DNA of 64,000 nucleotides from positions 154,026,352 to 154,090,351 of the forward strand of contig OZ038381.1 in NCBI GenBank assembly GCA_964036045.1, written 5' to 3'. The notes beneath the pieces were generated by a model. It worked only from the letters and a program-made list of their open reading frames with translations, had not been told where the DNA came from and did not search any database. This document shows positions 27,840 to 39,702 of this stretch, piece after piece. This DNA comes from Eutreptiella sp. 'Long Island Sound 2002'. Lineage: Eukaryota; Euglenozoa; Euglenophyceae; Eutreptiales; Eutreptiaceae. Each line of letters starts with the position of its first letter. Positions within the stretch are counted from its first letter, which is position 1. Made by a program: the position numbers and the translations under genes.

Positions 27840-30360
27840 GGGAGGAGTATAGGAAGGGCACATGCAGGGCATTGGGGGAGGAGTATAGGAAGGGCACATG
27901 CAGGGCATTGGGGGAGGAGTATAGGAAGGGCACATGCAGGGCATTGGGGGAGGAGTATAGGAAGGGCACATGCAGGGCATTGGGGGAGGAGTATAGGAAG
28001 GGCACATGCAGGGCATTGGGGGACAAGTATAGGAAGGGCACGTGCAGGGCATTGGGGGAGGAGTATAGGAAGGGCACATGCAGGGCATTGGGGGAGGAGT
28101 ATAGGAAGGGCACATGCAGGGCATTGGGGGAGGAGTATAGGAAGGTCACGTGCAGGGCATTGGGGGAGGAGTATAGGAAGGGCACGGCCAGGGCATTGGG
28201 GGAGGAGTATAGGAAGGGCACGTGCAGGGCATTGGGGGAGGAGTATAGGAAGGGCACGTGCAGGGCATTGGGGGAGGAGTATAGGAAGGGCACATGCAGG
28301 GCATTGGGGGAGGAGTATAGGAAGGGCACGTGCAGGGCATTGGGGGAGGAGTATAGGAAGGGCACGTGCAGGGCATTGGGGGAGGAGTATAGGAAGGGCA
28401 CGTGCAGGGCATTGGGGGAGGAGTATAGGAAGGGCACGTGCAGGGCATTGGGGGAGGAGTATAGGAAGGGCACGTGCAGGGCATTGGGGGAGGAGTATAG
28501 GAAGGGCACATGCAGGGCATTGGGGGAGGAGTATAGGAAGGGCACATGCAGGGCATTGGGGGAGGAGTATAGGAAGGGCACATGCAGGGCATTGGTGGAG
28601 GAGTATAGGAAGGGCACGTGCAGGGCATTGGGGGAGGAGTATAGGAAGGGCACGTGCAGGGCATTGGGGGAGGAGTATAGGAAGGGCGCGTGCAGGGCAT
28701 TGGGGGAGGAGTATAGGAAGGGCACGTGCAGGGCATTGGGGGAGGAGTATAGGAAGGGCACGTGCAGGGCATTGGGGGAGGAGTATAGGAAGGGCACGTG
28801 CAGGGCATTGGGGGAGGAGTATAGGAAGGGCACATGCAGGGCATTGGGGGAGGAGTATAGGAAGGGCACATGCAGGGCATTGGGGGAGGAGTATAGGAAG
28901 GGCACATGCAGGGCATTGGGGGAGGAGTATAGGAAGGGCACGTGCAGGGCATTGGGGGAGGAGTATAGGAAGGGCACGTGCAGGGCATTGGGGGAGGAGT
29001 ATAGGAAGGGCACGTGCAGGGCATTGGGGGAGGAGTATAGGAAGGGCACATGCAGGGCATTGGGGGAGGAGTATAGGAAGGGCACGTGCAGGGCATTGGG
29101 GGAGGAGTATAGGAAGGGCACATGCAGGGCATTGGGGGAGGAGTATAGGAAGGGCACATGCAGGGCATTGGGGGAGGAGTATAGGAAGGGCACATGCAGG
29201 GCATTGGGGGAGGAGTATAGGAAGGGCACATGCAGGGCATTGGGGGAGGAGTATAGGAAGGGCACATGCAGGGCATCGGGGGACAAGTATAGGAAGGGCA
29301 CGTGCAGGGCATTGGGGGAGGAGTATAGGAAGGGCACATGCAGGGCATTGGGGGAGGAGTATAGGAAGGGCACATGCAGGGCATTGGGGGAGGAGTATAG
29401 GAAGGTCACGTGCAGGGCATTGGGGGAGGAGTATAGGAAGGGCACGGCCATGGCATTGGGGGAGGAGTATAGGAAGGGCACGTGCAGGGCATTGGGGGAG
29501 GAGTATAGGAAGGGCACGTGCAGGGCATTGGGGGAGGAGTATAGGAAGGGCACGTGCAGGGCATTGGGGGAGGAGTATAGGAAGGGCACGTGCAGGGCAT
29601 TGGGGGAGGAGTATAGGAAGGGCACGTGCAGGGCATTGGGGGAGGAGTATAGGAAGGGCACATGCAGGGCGTTGGGGGAGGAGAATAGGAAGGGCACGTG
29701 CAGGGCATTGGGGGAGGAGTATAGGAAGGGCACATGCAGGGCATTGGGGGAGGAGTATAGGAAGGGCACATGCAGGGCATTGGGGGAGGAGTATAGGAAG
29801 GGCACATGCAGGGCATTGGGGGAGGAGTATAGGAAGGGCACATGCAGGGCATTGGGGGAGGAGTATAGGAAGGGCACGTGCAGGGCATTGGGGGAGGAGT
29901 ATAGGAAGGGCACGTGCAGGGCATTGGGGGAGGAGTATAGGAAGGGCGCGTGCAGGGCATTGGGGGAGGAGTATAGGAAGGGCACGTGCAGGGCATTGGG
30001 GGAGGAGTATAGGAAGGGCACGTGCAGGGCATTGGGGGAGGAGTATAGGAAGGGCACGTGCAGGGCATTGGGGGAGGAGTATAGGAAGGGCACATGCAGG
30101 GCATTGGGGGAGGAGTATAGGAAGGGCACATGCAGGGCATTGGGGGAGGAGTATAGGAAGGGCACATGCAGGGCATTGGGGGAGGAGTATAGGAAGGGCA
30201 CGTGCAGGGCATTGGGGGAGGAGTATAGGAAGGGCACGTGCAGGGCATTGGGGGAGGAGTATAGGAAGGGCACATGCAGGGCATTGGGGGAGGAGTATAG
30301 GAAGGGCACGTGCAGGGCATTGGGGGAGGAGTATAGGAAGGGCACATGCAGGGCATTGGG
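27840..30360. repeat. Two-copy 1,260-bp higher-order repeat in the 36-bp array
   Basis: Rare markers are paired at 1,260 bp (35 units): GGACAAGTAT at 28021 and 29281, AAGGTCACG near 28143 and 29403, CACGGCCA near 28184 and 29444, and a GGGCGCG unit near 28684 and 29944. Outer limits are approximate because ordinary units cannot be told apart. Confidence 0.7.
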
Positions 30361-33300
30361 GGAGGAGTATAGGAAGGGCACATGCAAGGCATTGGGGGAG
30401 GAGTATAGGAAGGGCACATGCAGGGCATTGGGGGAGGAGTATAGGAAGGGCACGTGCAGGGCATTGGGGGAGGAGTATAGGAAGGGCACATGCAGGGCAT
30501 TGGGGGAGGAGTATAGGAAGGGCACATGCAGGGCATTGGGGGAGGAGTATAGGAAGGGCACGTGCAGGGCATTGGGGGAGGAGTATAGGAAGGGCACATA
30601 CAGGGCATTGGGGGAGGAGTATAGGAAGGGCACGTGCAGGGCATTGGGGGAGCAGTATAGGAAGGGCACGTGCAGGGCATTGGGGGAGGAGTATAGGAAG
30701 GGCACGTGCAGGGCATTGGGGGAGGAGTATAGGAAGGGCACGTGCAGGGCATTGGGGGAGGAGTATAGGAAGGGCACATGCAGGGCATTGGGGGAGGAGT
30801 ATAGGAAGGGCACGTGCAGGGCATTGGGGGAGGAGTATAGGAAGGGCACATACAGGGCATTGGGGGAGGAGTATAGGAAGGGCACGTGCAGGGCATTGGG
30901 GCGGGAGTATAGGAAGGGCACGTGCAAGGCATTGGGGGAGGAGTATAGGAAGGGCACGTGCAGGGCATTGGGGGAGGAGTATAGGAAGGGCACATGCAGC
31001 GCATTGGGGGAGGAGTATAGGAAGGGCACGTGCAGGGCATTGGGGGAGGAGTATAGGAAGGGCACGTGCAGGGCATTGGGGGAGGAGTATAGGAAGGGCA
31101 CGGCCAGGGCATTGGGGGAGGAGTATAGGAAGGGCACGTGCAGGGCATTGGGGGAGGAGTATAGGAAGGGCACCTGCAGGGCATTGGGGGAGCAGTATAG
31201 GAAGGGCACATGCAGGGTATTGGGGGAGGAGTATAGGAAGGGCACGTGCAGGGCATTGGGGGAGGAGTATAGGAAGGGCACGTGCAGGGCATTGGGGGAG
31301 GAGTATAGGAAGGGCACATGCAGGGCATTGGGGGAGGAATATAGGAAGGGCACGTGCAGGGCATTGGGGGAGGAGTATAGGAAGGGCACATGCAGGGCAT
31401 TGGGGGAGGAGTATAGGAAGGGCACATGCAGGGCATTGGGGGAGGAGTATAGGAAGGGCACATGCAGGGCATTGGGGGAGGAGTATAGGAAGGGCACGTG
31501 CAGGGCATTGGGGGAGGAGTATAGGAAGGGCACGGCCAGGGCATTGGGGGAGGAGTATAGGAAGGGCACGTGCAGGGCATTGGGGGAGGAGTATAGGAAG
31601 GGCACGTGCAGGGCATCGGGGGAGGAGTATAGGAAGGGCACGGCCAGGGCATTGGGGGAGGAGTATAGGAAGGGCACATGCAAGGCATTGGGGGAGGAGT
31701 ATAGGAAGGGCACATGCAGGGCATTGGGGGAGGAGTATAGGAAGGGCACGTGCAGGGCATTGGGGGAGGAGTATAGGAAGGGCACGTGCAGGGCATTGGG
31801 GGAGGAGTATAGGAAGGGCACGTGCAGGGCATTGGGGGAGGAGTATAGGAAGGGCACGTGCAGGGCATTGGGGGAGGAGTATAGGAAGGGCACATGCAGG
31901 GCATTGGGGGAGGAGTATAGGAAGGGCACATGCAGGGCATTGGGGGAGGAGTATAGGAAGGGCACGTGCAGGGCATTGGGGGAGGAGTATAGGAAGGGCA
32001 CATGCAGGGCATTGGGGGAGGAGTATAGGAAGGGCACATGCAGGGCATTGGGGGAGGAGTATAGGAAGGGCACATGCAGGGCATTGGGGGAGGAGTATAG
32101 GAAGGGCACATGCAGGGCATCGGGGGAGGAGTATAGGAAGGGCACATGCAGGGCATTGGGGGAGGAGTATAGGAAGGGCACATGCAGGGCATTGGGGGAG
32201 GAGTATAGGAAGGGCACATGCAGGGCATTGGGGGAGGAGTATAGGAAGGGCACATGCAGGGCATTGGGGGAGGAGTATAGGAAGGGCACATGCAGGGCAT
32301 TGGGGGAGGAGTATAGGAAGGGCACATGCAGGGCATTGGGGGAGGAGTATAGGAAGGGCACGTGCAGGGCATTGGGGGAGGAGTATAGGAAGGGCACGGC
32401 CAGGGCATTGGGGGAGGAGTATAGGAAGGGCACGTGCAGGGCATTGGGGGAGGAGTATAGGAAGGGCACATGCAGGGCATTGGGGGAGGAGTATAGGAAG
32501 AGCACATGCATGGCATTGGGGGAGGAGTATAGGAAGGACACGTGCAAGGCATTGGGGGAGGAGTATAGGAAGGGCACGTGCAGGGCATTGGGGGAGGAGT
32601 ATAGGAAGGGCACATGCAGGGCATTGGGGGAGGAGTATAGGAAGGGCACGTGCAGGGCATTGGGGGAGGAGTATAGGAAGGGCACGTGCAGGGCATTGGG
32701 GGAGGAGTATTGGAAGGGCACGTGCAGGGCATTGGGGGAGGAGTATAGGAAGGGCACGTGCAGGGCATTGGGGGAGGAGTATAGGAAGGGCACGACCAGG
32801 GCATTGGGGGAGGAGTATAGGAAGGGCACATGCAGGGCATTGGGGGAGGAGTATAGGAAGGGCACGTGCAGGGCATTGGGGGAGGAGTATAGGAAGGGCA
32901 CGTGCAGGGCATTGGGGGAGGAGTATAGGAAGGGCACATGCAGGGCATTGGGGGAGGAGTATAGGAAGGGCACGTGCAGGGCATTGGGGGAGGAGTATAG
33001 GAAGGGCACGTGCAGGGCATTGGGGGAGGAGTATAGGAAGGGCACATGCAGGGCATTGGGGGAGGAGTATAGGAAGGGCACGTGCAGGGCATTGGGGGAG
33101 GAGTATAGGAAGGGCACATGCAGGGCATTGGGGGAGGAGTATAGGAAGGGCACGTGCAGGGCATTGGGGGAGGAGTATAGGAAGGGCACATGCAGGGCAT
33201 TGGGGGAGGAGTATAGGAGGGGCACATGCAGGGCATTGGGGGAGGAGTATAGGAAGGGCACATGCAGGGCATTGGGGGAGGAGTATAGGAAGGGCACGTG

Positions 33301-36300
33301 CAGGGCATTGGGGGAGGAGTATAGGAAGGGCACATGCAGGGCATTGGGGGAGGAGTATAGGAAGGGCACATGCAGGGCATTGGGGGAGGAGTATAGGAAG
33401 GGTACGTGCAGGGCATTGGGGGAGGAGTATAGGAAGGGCACATGCAGGGCATTGGGGGAGGAGTATAGGAAGGGCACATGCAGGGCATTGGGGGAGGAGT
33501 ATAGGAAGGGCACATGCAGGGCATTGGGGGAGGAGTATAGGAAGGGCACATGCAGGGCATCGGGGGAGGAGTATAGGAAGGGCACGTGCAGGGCATTGGG
33601 GGAGGAGTATAGGAAGGGCACATGCAGGGCATTGGGGGAGGAGTATAGGAAGGGCACGTGCAGGGCATTGGGGGAGGAGCATAGGAAGGGCACGTGCAGG
33701 GCATTGGGGGAGGAGTATAGGAAGGGCACATGCAGGGCATTGGGGGAGGAGTATAGAAAGGGCACGTGCAGGGCATTGGGGGAGGAGTATAGGAAGGGCA
33801 CGTGCAGGGCATTGGGGGAGGAGTATAGGAAGGGCACATGCAGGGCGTTGGGGGAGGAGTATAGGAAGGGCACGTGCAGGGCATTGGGGCGGGAGTATAG
33901 GAAGGGCACATGCAGGGCATTGGGGGAGGAGTATAGGAAGGGCACATGCAGGGCATTGGGGGAGGAGTATAGGAAGGGCACGTGCAGGGCATTGGGGGAG
34001 GAGTATAGGAAGGGCGCGTGCAGGGCATTGGGGGAGGAGTATAGGAAGGGCGCGTGCAGGGCATTGGGGGAGGAGTATAGGAAGGGCACGTGCAGGGCAT
34101 TGGGGGAGGAGTATAGGAAGGGCACGTGCAGGGCATTGGGGGAGGAGTATAGGAAGGGCACGGCCAGGGCATTGGGGGAGGAGTATAGGAAGGGCACGTG
34201 CAGGGCATTGGGGGAGGAGTATAGGAAGGGCACATGCAGGGCATTGGGGGAGGAGTATAGGAAGGGCACGTGCAGGGCATTGGGGGAGGAGTATAGGAAG
34301 GGCACATGCAGGGCATTGGGGGAGGAGTAGAGAAAGGGCACATGCAGGGCATTGGGGGAGGAGTATAGAAAGGGCACGTGCAGGGCATTGGGGGAGGAGT
34401 AGAGGAAGGGCACGTGCAGGGCATTGGGGGAGGAGTATAGGAAGGGCACATGCAGGGCATTGGGGGAGGAGTATAGGAAGGACACGTGCAAGGCATTGGG
34501 GGAGGAGTATAGGAAGGGCACATGCAGGGCATTGGGGGAGGAGTATAGGAAGGGCACGTGCAGGGCATTGGGGGAGGAGTATAGGAAGGGCACGTGCAGG
34601 GCATTGGGGGAGGAGTATAGGAAGGGCACATGCAGGGCATTGGGGGAGGAGTATAGGAAGGGCACATGCAGGGCATTGGGGGAGGAGTGTAGGAAGGGCA
34701 CATGCAGGGCATTGGGGGAGGAGTATAGGAAGGGCGCGTGCAGGGCATTGGGGGAGGAGTATAGGAAGGGCGCGTGCAGGGCATTGGGGGAGGATTATAG
34801 GAAGGGCACGTGCAGGGCATTGGGGGAGGAGTATAGGAAGGGCACGTGCAGGGCATTGGGGGAGGAGTATAGGAAGGGCACGTGCACGGCATTGGGGGAG
34901 GAGTATAGGAAGGGCACGTGCAGGGCATTGGGGGAGGAGTAGAGGAAGGGCACGTGCAGGGCATTGGGGGAGGAGTAGAGAAAGGGCGCGTGCAGGGCAT
35001 TGGGGGAGGAGTATAGGAAGGGCACGTGCAGGGCATTGCGGGAGGAGTATAGGAAGGGCGCGTGCAGGGCATTGGGGGAGGAGTATAGGAAGGGCACGTG
35101 GAGGGCATTGGGGGAGGAGTATAGGAAGGGCACATGCAGGGCATTGGGGGAGGAGTATAGGAAGGGCACGTGCAGGGCATTGGGGGAGGAGTATAGGAAG
35201 GACACGTGCAGGGCATTGGGGGAGGAGTATAGGAAGGGCACGTGCAGGGCATTGGGGGAGGAGTATAGGAAGGGCACGTGCAGGGCATTGGGGGAGGAGT
35301 ATAGGAAGGGCACGTGCAGGGCATTGGGGGAGGAGTATAGGAAGGGCACGTGCAGGGCATTGGGGGAGGAGTATAGGAAGGGCACGTGCAGGGCATTGGG
35401 GGAGGAGTATAGGAAGGGCACATGCAGGGCATTGGGGGAGGAGTATAGGAAGGGCACGTGCAGGGCATTGGGGGAGGAGTATAGGAAGGGCACATGCAGG
35501 GCATTGGGGGAGGAGTATAGGAAGGGCACATGCAGGGCATTGGGGGAGGAGTATAGGAAGGGCACATGCAGGGCATTGGGGGAGGAGTATAGGAAGGGCA
35601 CATGCAGGGCATTGGGGGAGGAGTATAGGAAGGGCACATGCAGGGCATTGGGGGAGGAGTATAGGAAGGGCACATGCAGGGCATTGGGGGAGGAGTATAG
35701 GAAGGGCACATACAGGGCATTGGGGGAGGAGTATAGGAAGGGCACATGCAGGGCATTGGGGGAGGAGTATAGGAAGGGCACATGCAGGGCATTGGGGGAG
35801 GAGTATAGGAAGGGCACGTGCACGGCATTGGGGGAGGAGTATAGGAAGGGCACGTGCAGGGCATTGGGGGAGGAGTATAGGAAGGGCACGTGCAGGGCAT
35901 TGGGGGAGGAGTATAGGAAGGGCACGTGCAGGGCATTGGGGGAGGAGTATAGGAAGGGCACGTGCAGGGCATTGGGGGAGGAGTATAGGAAGGGCACGCG
36001 CAGGGCATTGGGGGAGGAGTATAGGAAGGGCACGTGCAGGGCATTGGGGGAGGAGTATAGGAAGGGCACATGCAGGGCATTTGGGGAGGAGTATAGGAAG
36101 GGCACGGCCAGGGCATTGGGGGAGGAGTATAGGAAGGGCACATGCAGGGCATTGGGGGAGGAGTATAGGAAGGGCACGTGCAGGGCATTGGGGGAGGAGT
36201 ATAGGAAGGGCACATGCAGGGCATTGGGGGAGGAGTATAGGAAGGGCACGTGCAGGGCATTGGGGGAGGAGTATGGTAAGGGCACGTGCAGGGCATTGGG

Positions 36301-38128
36301 GGAGGAGTATAGGAAGGGCACGTGCAGGGGATTGGGGGAGGAGTATAGGAAGGGCACGTGCAGGGCATTGCGGGAGGAGTATAGGAAGGGCACATGCAGG
36401 GCATTGGGGGGGGAGTATAGGAAGGGCACATGCAGGGCATTGGGGGAGGAGTATAGGAAGGACACGTGCAGGGCATTGGGGGAGGAGTATAGGAAGGGCA
36501 CATGCAGGGCATTGGGGGAGGAGTATAGGAAGGGCACATGCAGGGCATTGGGGGAGGAGTATAGGAAGGGCACGTGCAGGGCATTGGGGGAGGAGTATAG
36601 GAAGGGCACGTGCAGGGCATTGGGGGAGGAGTATAGGAAGGGCACGTGCAGGGCATTGGGGGAGGAGTATAGGGGGGGCACATGCAGGGCATTGGGGGAG
36701 GAGTATAGGAAGGGCACATGCAGGGCATTGGGGGAGGAGTATAGGAAGGGCACATGCAGGGCATTGGGGGAGGAGTATAGGAAGGGCACATGCAGGGCAT
36801 TGGGCGAGGAGTATAGGAAGGGCACATGCAGGGCATTGGGGGAGGAGTATAGGAAGGGCACGTGCAGGGCATTGGGGGAGGAGTATAGGAAGGGCACATG
36901 CAGGGCATTGGGGGAGGAGTATAGGAAGGGCACATGCAGGGCATTGGGGGAGGAGTATAGGAAGGGCACATGCAGGGCATTGGGGGAGGAGTATAGGAAG
37001 GGCACATGCAGGGCATTGGGGGAGGAGTATAGGAAGGGCACGTGCAGGGCATTGGGGGAGGAGTATAGGAAGGGCACGGCCAGGGCATTGGGGGAGGAGT
37101 ATAGGAAGGGCACGTGCAGGGCATTGGGGGAGGAGTATAGGAAGGGCACGTGCAGGGCATTGGGGGAGGAGTATAGGAAGGGCACATGCAGGGCATTGGG
37201 GGAGGAGTATAGGAAGGGCACATGCAGGGCATTGGGGGAGGAGTATAGGAAGGGCACGTGCAGGGCATTGGGGGAGGAGTATAGGAAGGGCACATGCAGG
37301 GCATTGGGGGAGGAGTATAGGAAGGGCACGTGCAGGGCATTGGGGGAGGAGTATAGGAAGGGCACATGCAGGGCATTGGGGGAGGAGTATAGGAAGGGCA
37401 CATGCAGGGCATTGGGGGAGGAGTATAGGAAGGGCACATGCAGGGCATTGGGGGAGGAGTATAGGAAGGGCACGTGCAGGGCATTGGGGGAGGAGTATAG
37501 GAAGGGCACATGCAGGGCATTGGGGGAGGAGTATAGGAAGGGCACATGCAGGGCATTGGGGGAGGAGTATAGGAAGGGCACGTGCAGGGCATTGGGGGAG
37601 GAGTATAGGAAGGGCACATACAGGGCATTGGGGGAGGAGTATAGGAAGGGCACATGCAGGGCATTGGGGGAGGAGTAGAGGAAGGGCACATGCAGGGCAT
37701 TGGGGGAGGAGTATAGGAAGGGCACATGCAGGGCATTGGGGGAGGAGTATAGGAAGGGCACGTGCATGGCATTGGGGGAGGAGTATAGGAAGGGCACGTG
37801 CAGGGCATTGGGGGAGGAGTATAGGAAGGGCACGTGCAGGGCATCGGGGGAGGAGTACAGGAAGGGCACATGCAGGGCATTGGGGGAGGAGTATAGGAAG
37901 GGCACGTGCAGGGCATTGGGGGAGGAGTATAGGAAGGGCACGTGCAGGGCATTGGGGGAGGAGTATAGGAAGGGCACGTGCAGGGCATTGGGGGAGGAGT
38001 ATAGGAAGGGCACGTGCAGGGCATTGGGGGAGGAGTATAGGAAGGGCACGTGCAGGGCATTGGGGGAGGAGTATAGGAAGGGCACATGCAGGGCATTGGG
38101 GGAGGAGTATAGGAAGGGCACGTGCAGG

Positions 38129-38837
38129 AGGTTCAGAGGTGACAAATGTGGTGGTGAACGCGGTTACCGGGGCGATGGTGGTAAGAGGCGTCAGGGCGGA
38201 GATGACGGTGGTACTGCGGTGACCTGGTGATGGTGATGGTTATGATGTCGATGATCATGGTGATGGTGGTTCTGATGAGCGGTGGTGGTCGGCGTTATTG
38301 TTGCAGAATGCAAAATAGCGCCAGCCATTAGCCGGTGCATAGCACATCATTCCGTGAGCGCCACACACACAACGTGCTCACAAGACCACAGGGCACACAT
38401 TTCTTCACAGGATCCACGCGCCTTGTTTCACGAGGCGCACGGGGGGGGGCTACTGAGGTGCACGCAGGGGGGGTTTGGGGTGCGGGGGGGGGGGGGGAGC
38501 ACATGAGCATGGCGGTCTGCAGTTCCTTCCCCAAAAAAGGTCCACTAAGGTCGTTGACCTGTGCACATGGGCATGCCTGTCAAGCGGGCAAAGAAGGTGT
38601 ACAGGGGCAGGTCTCGAGTGAGCGAAGTGAGCCAGGAACGCGCACGGGGGCCAGGGGGAGGGGGGGTAGCGCACTTTGGTGGGTTTGGCGCACAGGGGGG
38701 TTCGGCGCTGATAAGGCGCAGGGTGGGGGGGTGTCGGCGTTAACAAGGCGTGTGCCCTGCCTGATGTGCCCCTCGTGTAATGAGGCACGCAAATCCAGCG
38801 AAACACTCAGGGCGCCACAGGCACATGCGACAGTCAC
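38129..38837. other. Array boundary and gap with GAT/GGT-rich and G-run tracts
   Basis: No gene is recognised here. Just after the satellite boundary, 38213-38280 is a degenerate GATGGT-type triplet tract. Near 38441-38500 and 38645-38735 there are several pure G runs of 7 to 14 bases. Short open frames exist on both strands but none has a recognisable domain. The donor at 38837 of the last FN3 exon opens into this region, so the 3' end of that gene (a further exon, untranslated region and polyadenylation site) may lie here unseen. Confidence 0.5.
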
Positions 38838-38969
38838 CTGAGCTGCAGTGGTTGCGGTTGGGAACTTGAACACGAGGCGACCAGGAAGACGGTGGATCTG
38901 CGGCATAGCCACGGTTTCTGGGGCCGTGAGGACGTACACAGCACAATGGCTGTGGGCACTGCCGGTCTC
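38838..38969 (-). CDS. FN3-repeat protein, candidate exon (second half of an FN3 domain)
   Basis: The segment reads open for 44 codons between an acceptor-like TTTCTCAG ending at 38970 and a donor-like CAG|GTGACT at 38838/38837, phase 0 at both ends. It begins ETGSAHSH and continues CAVYVLTAPETVAMPQ, then IHRLPGRLVFKFP. This aligns with the second half of the FN3 domain at 39542-39702 (SVAVLQVQDTEVHVG, then NLLPCSLYEISV): a strand, a turn, and the strand with the usual Leu-Pro turn. It completes the half-domain of the upstream candidate exon 39195-39380 in frame. What follows it downstream is not resolved. The protein's role is unknown; FN3 domains usually serve extracellular or scaffold binding. 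Confidence 0.45.
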
Positions 38970-39175
38970 CTGAGAAACGGTCGTGACCGGGCGTTGCAGG
39001 ACAGCGGACCATGACATGGGGTGCAGGCAACGTTGGCTGCACAACCTGCGAGTCCCTGGGTCCTGAGCCCTGACCGGACAGTCTGTGCAAACGCAGGACT
39101 TGGCTGACCATACCTGAAGCTAACGCCATGGCAGGTGCCGGCAGGTGTCAAACATGTGGCTGGTGGTAGACATGC

Positions 39176-39194
39176 AGCACACACACACACAGAC
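39176..39194. repeat. CA/TG dinucleotide microsatellite at an intron start
   Basis: A short pure (CA)n run on the plus strand. On the coding (minus) strand it is (TG)n immediately after the proposed donor of exon 39195-39380. Confidence 0.7.
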
Positions 39195-39380
39195 AGAACA
39201 TTGGCATAGGCGCCTTTTTGCAGCACAGGGTATGGTGTGACCACAGAACCATTGTGTGTAAAAGAGAAATGTATCTTGGACTGATGGATTACGGACTGCA
39301 CATGATGTAGCACAGCCCGGACCAGCAGATGCCACAGGCTCCTTCACCTCTGATACCTCAGGCTCCTTCGTCTCTGGGGA
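39195..39380 (-). CDS. FN3-repeat protein, candidate exon (linker plus first half of an FN3 domain)
   Basis: Sixty-two codons run between an acceptor-like CCCCAG dinucleotide end and a donor-like TCT|GTCTGTG whose intron starts with a TG-repeat. The translation opens with an acidic linker (SPETKEPEVSEVKEPVAS) and then CAVRNPSVQDTFLFYTQWFC. The last part matches the B strand of the other FN3 domains here, with Trp followed closely by Cys. Phase 0 at both ends joins it in frame to exons 39542-39702 and 38838-38969. A second overlapping frame (39120-39343) is also open, so the frame choice rests on the domain match and phase, not on length. Confidence 0.4.
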
Positions 39381-39541
39381 CTGGGAATCTGCCAATGGGC
39401 GCTGGTTACCCACCCGATGGCCTGGTTGGGAGATAGCAAACATGATCTGAAGTCTTCTGACCCGGCACTAGGGAGTGTAGGGGGGGGGGGGGGGGCACTG
39501 AAGCCACCAATGCCACGTAGTGTCCAAATACGCCGCCATAC

Positions 39542-39702
39542 CTCTGCACAAGTACTTTGTGCTGTTGCGACAAATCCCTCGGACACTGCCCGCACAGAGA
39601 TCTCATACAGAGAACATGGCAGCAAGTTGCCGACGTGGACTTCAGTGTCCTGCACTTGCAGCACCGCTACGGACTGGCTGTCGGACCCCTCGGTTGCGTG
39701 CT
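39542..39702 (-). CDS. FN3-repeat protein, exon (second half of an FN3 domain)
   Basis: The exon starts after TTCTCAG (acceptor AG at 39704-39703) and ends at CAGAG|GTATGG (39542/39541). Its two leading bases complete a Glu codon with the single base left by exon 40235-40458, so the junction is phase 1 and in frame. The coding part contains SVAVLQVQDTEVHVG, then NLLPCSLYEISVRAVSEG, the typical end of an FN3 domain: hydrophobic strand, Leu-Pro turn, Tyr corner and an Ala-x-x-x-Gly end. It then ends with STCAE at phase 0. Together with the preceding exon it forms one full domain. Confidence 0.65.

Larger units (their letters stand above)
1..38128. repeat. Giant 36-bp minisatellite array (left end outside window)
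   Basis: A 36-bp unit is repeated head to tail for 38.1 kb, about 1,059 copies, without any non-repeat interruption. The last complete unit lies at 38093-38128; its landmarks are GCATTGGGGG at the start, GTATAGG in the middle and CACGTG near the end. Most units differ by zero to two substitutions. The commonest variant is CACGTG versus CACATG. Phase is lost only at a few small indels, near 9847, 12724, 13160, 13587, 14023, 15850, 21925 and 21980. Because 36 is a multiple of three and the unit has a stop (TAG) in only one of six frames, open frames of thousands of codons appear on both strands. They carry frame-shifting indels and scattered stops, so I regard the array as non-coding satellite DNA. 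It ends sharply at 38128, about 700 bp from the nearest exon of the FN3 gene. Confidence 0.97.

Noticed and set aside
1-38128. CRISPR array (36-bp repeats)
   Set aside because: The repeats are contiguous without spacers, there are no cas genes, and the context is eukaryotic.
20-38222. Multi-kilobase ORFs on both strands inside the 36-bp array (12-residue repeat proteins)
   Set aside because: They are open because the unit is 36 bp with stops in only one frame. Indels shift frames, TAG stops recur, and several strands and frames are open at once, so none is supported as a gene.
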